A DNA stretch of 64,000 nucleotides from Sabulibacter ruber. GTDB taxonomy: Bacteria; Bacteroidota; Bacteroidia; Cytophagales; Hymenobacteraceae. The DNA is taken from NCBI RefSeq assembly GCF_017355955.1, contig NZ_JAFFID010000006.1, forward strand, positions 124,001-188,000. The letters are read 5' to 3'. Below the pieces are notes generated by a model. It searched no databases. It saw only the letters and a list, made by a program, of their open reading frames with translations, and was not told where the DNA came from. This document shows, piece by piece, positions 58,906 through 64,000 of this stretch (its first letter is position 1; every line of letters begins with the position of its first letter). A program made the position numbers and the translations under genes.

Positions 58906-59506
58906 ATTGTCTCTATTTTAGGGCTATCACATGACTCGGCAGTAGCGGCCCCTGGGATTTGGCTAGCTGGTAAAAGCATGGACTTGCAAGGGAATCAAAT
59001 TACTGCTTTTTCTTGGATGTTTCCTAAGCCCGGCATGTTGGGAGGGCGTACTGTAAGTGAGTTATCCAGGAAAGGGATTGTTGCTGAGTCCTCGAAGACC
59101 CTCTTCCATCTTTTCCTAAACCCCACTTCCCCGTTTAGGTACCTACGGCCCCTGCTGCCAAACCACCGTAAATGGGGGAAAAGAGCGATCCTGAAGAATA
59201 TCGAAACGAGCCTGAAGGTAAACCTGACAGAGGTAGTTTCCTCCTTTGGAAGATTTACCTTCAAATCCTTCCACTTTGGGTTGGAGGCATAAGACACCCT
59301 GCTTGAAGCCATCGCGGGCAGGACTCAGGGAACCTTCCTGAGCAGAGTGCAGGGGCTGCTGAAGAAGGTGGAGGTTGCTAAGGATGGTTGAAACCGGAAG
59401 GCCGAGACCAGTATAGGCTCTGACAAACCAGGGAATACCAGCCTGAAGAAATCCTTGTTTCTTTGGTCCGAAATCAACAACTTAAGGTAATCAACCGGCT
59501 ACCTCC
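58906..59506. other. Stretch without a supported gene
   Basis: Overlapping frames occur on both strands (58978-59292 plus; 58995-59312 minus), neither with a recognised pattern. A plus-strand run near 59300-59390 (LEAIAGRTQGTFLSRVQGLL) reads like coding sequence cut by a stop; it may be a relic. Confidence 0.35.
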
Positions 59507-59593
59507 ATGTATCGAACATTCAGTTTCCTATTTTTTCTGCTGGGTCTCTTGGCGTCTTTTGTAACCTGGCTGTTAAGTCTCATCCCAGGGTAA
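59507..59593 (+). CDS. Possible single-helix membrane micropeptide
   Basis: A 28-residue frame (MYRTFSFLFFLLGLLASFVT, then WLLSLIPG) is almost entirely one hydrophobic helix with a basic N-terminus. Membrane micropeptides of this size exist, but chance is also possible. It is 88 bp upstream of the YdeI/DUF1905 gene, same strand. Confidence 0.25.
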   Translation: MYRTFSFLFFLLGLLASFVTWLLSLIPG

Positions 59594-59680
59594 CCTCCCC
59601 CTGGCTCACGGAGGCTCCCAAGCCCTTCCCAAAAACCAGGACCTGGCCCTCCAGGGAGCCCCACAGAAAACCTCATTGAC

Positions 59681-60175
59681 ATGGTACCGACGGGCCACAC
59701 ATTTCAGGCGTACATAGAGATTATCGGGGCAAACCCCTATGTCCACGTCCCGGATAGAATACTCCAGGCCGTTTTCCAAGACGCAGGCAGGGACAAAGGA
59801 CCTATCCCGATCCGTGGGAAGATAGGGGAGAAAGCCTTCCGCCAGACCATAGTGAGATACAGCGGTGCCTGGCGGCTCTACATCAATGCATCCATGCTGA
59901 AGGATTCCCCCAGAAAGATCGGGGAGAAGGTGGAGTTGACCATTGCCTTCGACCCCGAAGACAGGACGATCGCACCTCACCCGCAACTGGTGAAGGCACT
60001 CCGGGAGAACCAGGAGGCGGCCGCAGTCTTCGACAGGCTACCGCCCTCCCGAAGACAAGAGATCGTCCGGTATATCTCTTCCCTGAAAACGGAGGCAAGC
60101 GTGGACCGGAATGGCTCCAGGGCGATCGACTTTCTGTTGGGCAAGGGGAGATTCGTGGGAAGGGACAGGCCCTAG
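59681..60175 (+). CDS. DUF1905/YdeI-like protein
   Basis: In this 164-residue cytosolic protein, residues ~5-95 fit DUF1905 (HTFQAYIEIIGANPYVHVPD, GPIPIRGKIGEKAFRQTIVR, WRLYINASMLKDSPRKIGEK). Residues ~100-160 fit the YdeI-type helical end (PHPQLVKALRENQEAAAVFD, PPSRRQEIVRYISSLKTEAS). The combination is common in Bacteroidota; the biochemical role is not known. It stands alone. Confidence 0.8.
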   Translation: MVPTGHTFQAYIEIIGANPYVHVPDRILQAVFQDAGRDKGPIPIRGKIGEKAFRQTIVRYSGAWRLYINASMLKDSPRKIGEKVELTIAFDPEDRTIAPHPQLVKALRENQEAAAVFDRLPPSRRQEIVRYISSLKTEASVDRNGSRAIDFLLGKGRFVGRDRP

Positions 60176-60525
60176 CCAAAGAATGGTATTGACTGTCCCT
60201 GCCCTAGGTAGGGCGGTATACCCTACGAGCACAGCCTATGCCCCGGTACCTCATCAGGCATGAGCCATACAGCAGGGCGGGTAATCACCTTTCCTGTAGT
60301 TTTTTGGGTCTATGGAATAGGATCCAGGGAAGCATCAGGCAGTTCTTAGCGCGCTTACCTCTCCAACGGGGAACGCCGGAAGAGAACCGTTGGACGGGTA
60401 CCTGAAACATAGCGCGGGATTTCCGGTGACACCCGAAAGCAGGATTATCCATCCGGCACACCGTATGCCCAAAGTCCACAAATGCCCACAGTGAGTACCG
60501 CAGAGAAGTAGAATAGGGTCGGTAG
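60176..60525. other. Gene-free stretch
   Basis: Open frames on the minus strand (60285-60695) are antisense to the GNAT gene or overlap each other. Nothing else was seen; it should hold the promoter of the GNAT gene at 60526. Confidence 0.35.
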
Positions 60526-61077
60526 ATGCACATGGAAAAGAACCCCACAACCGAGACGATATCCCTCCGGCCCTCCACAATGGAGGATAAGGAAAAGGTT
60601 TTCCGGTGGTTAACCCGTTCCAATCTGACGGCAGAGATGCTGGGGCCCCCGAAGTTTCCGGATACCCTGGTTCCCTCCTGGGAGGAGTTCGACAACGACT
60701 ACCTCGACTATTACTTTGATGGGACCCAGCCCATGAAGGGACGTTGTTTCATCATTACCCACAAGGGCCAGGAGGTAGGGCAGATCAATTATAATCACAT
60801 TGATCCCAGGGACCATTCCACTGAGCTGGATATCTGGTTGTCCGATAAAAGGTTTACGGGGCAAGGGTTCGGAACGGGGGCCCTGCGGCTGATTTGCCGT
60901 TTCCTTGCAGAAACCTTTGGCTGCAGGTATGTATATGTCCAGCCTTCCCGGCGAAACCCAAAGGCCATCAGGGCCTACCTGAAGGCGGGCTTCAGGGAAC
61001 AGGCATATTTTCCCCCGGAACTTGTCCCTGATTATGAGGACTCCGTCCTGTTGAAGAAAACGATAGGGGAAAAATGA
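60526..61077 (+). CDS. GNAT-family N-acetyltransferase (RimJ/RimL-like)
   Basis: This 183-residue protein resembles RimJ/RimL and aminoglycoside-6'-acetyltransferase-type GNATs. The N-terminal SLRPSTMEDKEKVFRWLTRS strand-helix is followed by the core GQINYNHIDPRDHSTELDIW, the acetyl-CoA loop FTGQGFGTGALRLICRFLAE (Q-x-x-G-x-G/A) and VQPSRRNPKAIRAYLKAGFR near the C-terminus. It acetylates an amine, possibly a protein N-terminus, antibiotic or polyamine; the substrate cannot be given. Confidence 0.85.
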   Translation: MHMEKNPTTETISLRPSTMEDKEKVFRWLTRSNLTAEMLGPPKFPDTLVPSWEEFDNDYLDYYFDGTQPMKGRCFIITHKGQEVGQINYNHIDPRDHSTELDIWLSDKRFTGQGFGTGALRLICRFLAETFGCRYVYVQPSRRNPKAIRAYLKAGFREQAYFPPELVPDYEDSVLLKKTIGEK

Positions 61078-61688
61078 ATAACCACCTGCCCCGGGCGTCA
61101 GGTCAAGGCAACATCCCTGTGAAGGCCAGGTAGCGGCGCCAGATACCTGTGAAGCATGGTATCCAGGGAGGAAGGTGAGGTTCACACCCATAATCCGGCC
61201 TACCATGCCTTCCGACAACCCAGGAGATTGCTCCGAATGGGGCAGTTCCCTTGAGAGCGGCTGCTATGGGATTGGAGGGTTGGGCCCGCAGAAGGAGTTA
61301 GAATTGTCCTGCCGCCCGGGCAGAGGACCAAGGCCAACAGGAGTCCTGAGCAAGCCCCGCAAGGCCTGCGGTACACTGGGGAAACCCCAGTCCTTTCATA
61401 TTCCCCGGCCACCTTCCCAGGAAGTCTGACGCACCCGATTGCCGGGCGTTGGCTGCCGACGGGGTTTCAGCACAGAGATACCTGGGCCAGCCAGGAAGGA
61501 CCCAAACTACCCAAGGGAGCCGCTCCGAAGGCCCGGAGGGAAAAGCGGAGCCTAGCCGAGGCATTGATGCCAGGGGCAGGTTCTCGCGCGGGAGAAGAAG
61601 CGGCGACGGGAGCCCAAGGGCCCTACTTGCCTTTTCCCGGGGGCAAACCGGGCGGACAACCTGATTGGCCCTGGGTGCAGGAGGGATA
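61078..61688. other. Gene-free stretch upstream of convergent genes
   Basis: Frames of 70-140 codons on both strands are Pro/Arg/Gly-rich and overlap (e.g. 61298-61723 minus), with no domain visible. No clear terminator with T-run was seen. Confidence 0.4.
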
Positions 61689-62342
61689 CTACTGCTCCTT
61701 GTAGATCCCGTGGCGGATGGCATAGACGGCCAGCCCTACCCGGGAACCCACCTCCAGTTTGCGGAACAGGCCCTCCCGCAGGGCTTCCACCATCCGGGGC
61801 TTCACCCCTAAAAGAGGGGCCATGGATTTATAGGGCATGTCGGTGCAGGCCAGTTTCAGGAACGCGACCTCCTGCTCATTCAGCTGGGTTTCCGGCTGAT
61901 GCAGGCCTTTCAGGTCCTTTTTGAGGATTTCGACCACATTGCCGGTGTAATAGCTGCCGCCCCTTTCCACCGCCTCCAGCGCCATCCGGAGTTCGGAGGG
62001 ATCCGCGTTCTTGAGAAGGTAGCCGTCCACCCCGCTTTTGAGCATCCGCAGCACCGTCTCGGTGTCATCGCTCATGGAGAGGGCCAGGATCCTTATCTCC
62101 GGGTGGTGCTCCTGCAGCCAGAGGGCGGTTTCGAAACCGTCCATCACGGGCATGCTGATATCCAGCAGAACGATGTCGGGAAGGCTCCCGGGGAAAAGCC
62201 TGGAGGTCAGATCTTTCCCATTCTCCGCTTCCAGGGAGACGGTGTAGCCGCTGAAGCCGTTGATGAGCTCGGCCATGCCCTTGCGGAAGAGCCTATGGTC
62301 GTCAACGAGCGCTACTTTGATGGGGGAGGGGGACGTTTGCAT
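61689..62342 (-). CDS. NarL/FixJ-family response regulator
   Basis: This 217-residue regulator has a receiver domain at 1-125 (VALVDDHRLFRKGMAELI; phospho-acceptor Asp in DIVLLDISMPVMDG; conserved Ser/Thr and Lys in ALSMSDDTE and YLLKNAD). The LuxR-type HTH is at ~150-210 (LNEQEVAFLKLACTDMPYKS and VKPRMVEALREGLFRKLEV). The HTH is somewhat divergent. It lies 6 bp after the histidine kinase gene and is surely its partner. Confidence 0.92.
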   Translation of the reverse strand: MQTSPSPIKVALVDDHRLFRKGMAELINGFSGYTVSLEAENGKDLTSRLFPGSLPDIVLLDISMPVMDGFETALWLQEHHPEIRILALSMSDDTETVLRMLKSGVDGYLLKNADPSELRMALEAVERGGSYYTGNVVEILKKDLKGLHQPETQLNEQEVAFLKLACTDMPYKSMAPLLGVKPRMVEALREGLFRKLEVGSRVGLAVYAIRHGIYKEQ

Positions 62343-62348
62343 GTCGTA

Positions 62349-63122
62349 TCAGGGGAATGGTAATTCAAAAAACACGGAGGTGCCACCGCCCGGGGTACTG
62401 TGGACGTGCAGGGTGGCCCCCAGGAGGGAGGCCCGGTACCGCATGTTGGAGGACCCCGTTCCCTGCGGCGAAGGAAGGGCGGCGGCATCAAAGCCTTTGC
62501 CGTCATCCTCTATGGAGAGGGAGACCCTGCCTCCTGGATACCGCAGCCGGACGGTAACGGAACCTGCCTCCGCGTGTCTGAGGACGTTGTTCAGGGCTTC
62601 CTGGGCGATCCGCAGGATGATCAGCTTCCTTTCCGGGTCCAACCCTGCCTCTTTCCCCTCCACCTCGAAGGATGTCGCGAGCGCACCGGTCTTTCCGATC
62701 AGGTCCAGCTGGAACCGGAGGAGCGCCGCAAGGCTCTGCTGGGCGATGTACCGGCTGTTCAGCCTTTTGGAGAGGTTCCGCAGATCCTCGATGGCCTGGT
62801 CCAGCAACTCCTTGCTGCTCCGGATCTTCTGCTCCCGGGCGACGCTCCCGGCACTCTCCAGGGTGCTTACGTGCAACCGCACCAGCGAGAGGACCTGCCC
62901 CACGTTGTCATGTATCTCCTGGGAGATGGAAAGGAACGTCTGCTCCTGCACCTCGACCTGGGCCTTCAGCAGCTCCCGCTGGAAGGCCGCCTCCAGGTTT
63001 CCGATTTCCCGGGAGTGCTCCGACCTCCTCTTCTGGTAAGCATACATCAGGTAGAAAATCAGCATGCCCAGCGCCAGCATCAGCGCAGTCCCAAGGGTGA
63101 CGATGAGCAACAGGTCATACAT
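62349..63122 (-). CDS. Sensor histidine kinase (NarL-partner, HisKA_3 type)
   Basis: This 257-residue kinase has one N-terminal membrane helix (LLLIVTLGTALMLALGMLIF), a short coiled linker, the HisKA_3 phospho-acceptor His in SISQEIHDNVGQVLSLVRLH (~residue 72), and a C-terminal ATPase domain with the N-box ALNNVLRHAEAG, G1 IEDDGKGFD and G2 GTGSSNMRYRA. No sensory domain is present outside the membrane helix, so signal input must come from a partner. The gene overlaps the upstream membrane-protein gene by 8 bp and precedes the response regulator by 6 bp. Confidence 0.92.
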   Translation of the reverse strand: MYDLLLIVTLGTALMLALGMLIFYLMYAYQKRRSEHSREIGNLEAAFQRELLKAQVEVQEQTFLSISQEIHDNVGQVLSLVRLHVSTLESAGSVAREQKIRSSKELLDQAIEDLRNLSKRLNSRYIAQQSLAALLRFQLDLIGKTGALATSFEVEGKEAGLDPERKLIILRIAQEALNNVLRHAEAGSVTVRLRYPGGRVSLSIEDDGKGFDAAALPSPQGTGSSNMRYRASLLGATLHVHSTPGGGTSVFFELPFP

Positions 63123-63801
63123 GCTTCTTCAGGGTAATCCGGCGAGGGGCACCATCCTTCCCGACCGCCCGAGGGGAACGGCCGCAAAGGGCAAAGGCAA
63201 CCAGAAAGGTAATATTAAGCAAAAGCCCCAAAAATATACTGATGAAATAGAGGGCATGGGCCAATGCATAGGAAACCTCGAGGATCCGGTTCATGAGGCC
63301 CTCCACGAAAAAATTACCCAGCGAATAGAAGAACAGACCGGTGCTGACCCAGAACATCGGCTCCTTCTCCAGCTGAACGACCGTAAGCCCAAGGAAGATC
63401 TCGCGGCAATACAGAAAGGCCCAGCAGATGATAAGGACATTCTTCAAAAGGCGGGCGTAGGTGTTGACCTCGGAGGTTTCCTGCAGCAGCAGCAGGATCA
63501 GGCTTGAGACGAGCAGGTAGAGGGGGATGGAGGCCAATACCGTTTTCCGTGCCCTGCCCCCCTTCAGCTCGCTGTAGAACAAACACGAGAAGAGGGTATA
63601 CTGGAGGGGGACCAGGAAGTGGTACAGGTAGAAATTGGTCGTTCTCTGGAACATGAGGTAGGCCGCATACCCCTCCGCCAGCAGGGTGAGCAGCAGGGTA
63701 TAGCCCAGGATCTTCAGGCCCACGGGAAGGTGCCTGAACTTCAGGGCCCACAGCAGGAGGCCGAGCGCCAGCTGAATGAAATAAACGTATATATCCCACA
63801 T
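63115..63801 (-). CDS. Polytopic membrane protein, possible sensor partner of the kinase
   Basis: This 228-residue protein starts at ATG 63801 (MWDIYVYFIQLALGLLLWAL). About six or seven hydrophobic helices follow, e.g. LKILGYTLLLTLLAEGYAAY, FYLYHFLVPLQYTLFSCLFY, TVLASIPLYLLVSSLILLLL, VLIICWAFLYCREIFLGLTV, FWVSTGLFFYSLGNFFVEGL and FISIFLGLLLNITFLVAFAL. The family is not firmly recognised. The 8-bp overlap with the kinase gene implies coupled translation. Because the kinase has only one helix and no sensor domain, this protein may be the actual sensor (inference). The tail RAVGKDGAPRRITLKKHV is cytosolic and basic. Confidence 0.72.
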   Translation of the reverse strand: MWDIYVYFIQLALGLLLWALKFRHLPVGLKILGYTLLLTLLAEGYAAYLMFQRTTNFYLYHFLVPLQYTLFSCLFYSELKGGRARKTVLASIPLYLLVSSLILLLLQETSEVNTYARLLKNVLIICWAFLYCREIFLGLTVVQLEKEPMFWVSTGLFFYSLGNFFVEGLMNRILEVSYALAHALYFISIFLGLLLNITFLVAFALCGRSPRAVGKDGAPRRITLKKHV

Positions 63802-63850
63802 AGGTGCAGGGGGCGCAGGCAGTGCCTGCGCCCCGGTGTAAACCATGGTC

Positions 63851-64000
63851 CTATTCCTGCCACGCCAGCAGCCCATCCTCCTGGCAGTTCAGCCGGGGAG
63901 GGCAAAGGCAGCAGTCATCCACGTACAGGGCCTCCGCCTCGGTCCGGGCAAACGAAGGCTCCCCCTGAACGGCCCCCATGAAGATCACGTGCCGGCCATC
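63851..64000 (-). CDS. C-terminal end of a protein truncated by the window edge
   Basis: A frame enters from the right edge and ends at TAG 63851-63853, giving the last 49 residues of a protein. It reads HVIFMGAVQGEPSFARTEAE, then LYVDDCCLCPPRLNCQEDG. Cys-Cys-x-Cys and Asp/Cys near the end suggest an exported protein or metal-binding end. It is 49 bp upstream of the membrane-protein gene in the same direction and could be the first gene of that operon. Too little is seen to name it. Confidence 0.55.
   Translation of the reverse strand, partial: DGRHVIFMGAVQGEPSFARTEAEALYVDDCCLCPPRLNCQEDGLLAWQE

Noticed and set aside
61298..61723. 142-codon minus frame next to the response regulator
   Set aside because: It overlaps the regulator's end in another phase and is Pro/Ser-rich without a domain.

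Overview
The window looks like chromosome from a member of the Bacteroidota, most likely Hymenobacteraceae (Rufibacter/Pontibacter/Adhaeribacter-like). The evidence is a SusC/SusD pair with a FecI/FecR sigma/anti-sigma cassette, three proteins with C-terminal type IX secretion (T9SS) sorting domains, many lipoproteins with the Ser-Cys-(Asp/Glu)-rich lipobox seen in this phylum, TAnnTTTG-type promoter motifs, and generally weak Shine-Dalgarno sequences. No rRNA, complete tRNA, CRISPR array or recognisable insertion sequence was seen.

Region by region: (1) 1-5.3 kb resembles the worn edge of an accessory element. It holds a coiled-coil gene cut by the window edge, a phage-type XRE repressor divergent from a small basic protein, an excisionase-like N-terminus joined head-on to a truncated M50 protease, and four secreted or lipoproteins. 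(2) 5.3-14.2 kb holds a gene split by one in-frame TAG, a Crp/Fnr regulator, an SDR, a DUF2652 cyclase-like protein, an aldehyde dehydrogenase, an NmrA-like reductase divergent from an HxlR regulator, and a CPBP membrane protease. (3) 14.3-26.4 kb is a coherent metal (probably zinc) acquisition island: three small His-rich exported proteins, an AztD-like metallochaperone lipoprotein, two DUF4625 lipoproteins, a His-rich TonB-dependent receptor, and two adjacent T9SS proteins that share an undescribed His-containing domain. (4) 26.5-31.7 kb is a decayed stretch with relics of ChrA and an HxlR regulator, among a thioredoxin-like protein, a class C beta-lactamase-fold hydrolase and unknowns.

(5) 31.7-35.1 kb holds two further divergent HxlR modules controlling DoxX/FMN-reductase and SDR/NTF2-like genes, each with its own palindromic operator. 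(6) 35.3-42.0 kb holds a secreted HExxH protein, a 989-residue T9SS protein built from 14 repeats (probably two seven-bladed propellers), a GNAT and a YD-repeat protein. (7) 42.7-53.1 kb is a FecI-FecR-SusC-SusD locus that ends in a DUF1735/discoidin lipoprotein, an EEP-fold phosphoesterase and a Tat-exported metallophosphoesterase. It contains no glycosidase, which points to a phosphorylated substrate. (8) 53.6-64 kb holds a YidB/DUF937-like protein, an RsbQ-like hydrolase, a ketoacyl-ACP synthase III, a YdeI/DUF1905 protein, a GNAT, several unknowns, and a membrane protein/histidine kinase/response regulator operon.

Throughout, a short imperfect intergenic repeat with core TTTTGGGGCTGTTTTTGGAA recurs at least seven times. 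Gene-free stretches of 300-850 bp are common and several contain gene relics, so the window looks like a mosaic of intact modules separated by decaying DNA. All calls come from reading the sequence; no database search was possible.
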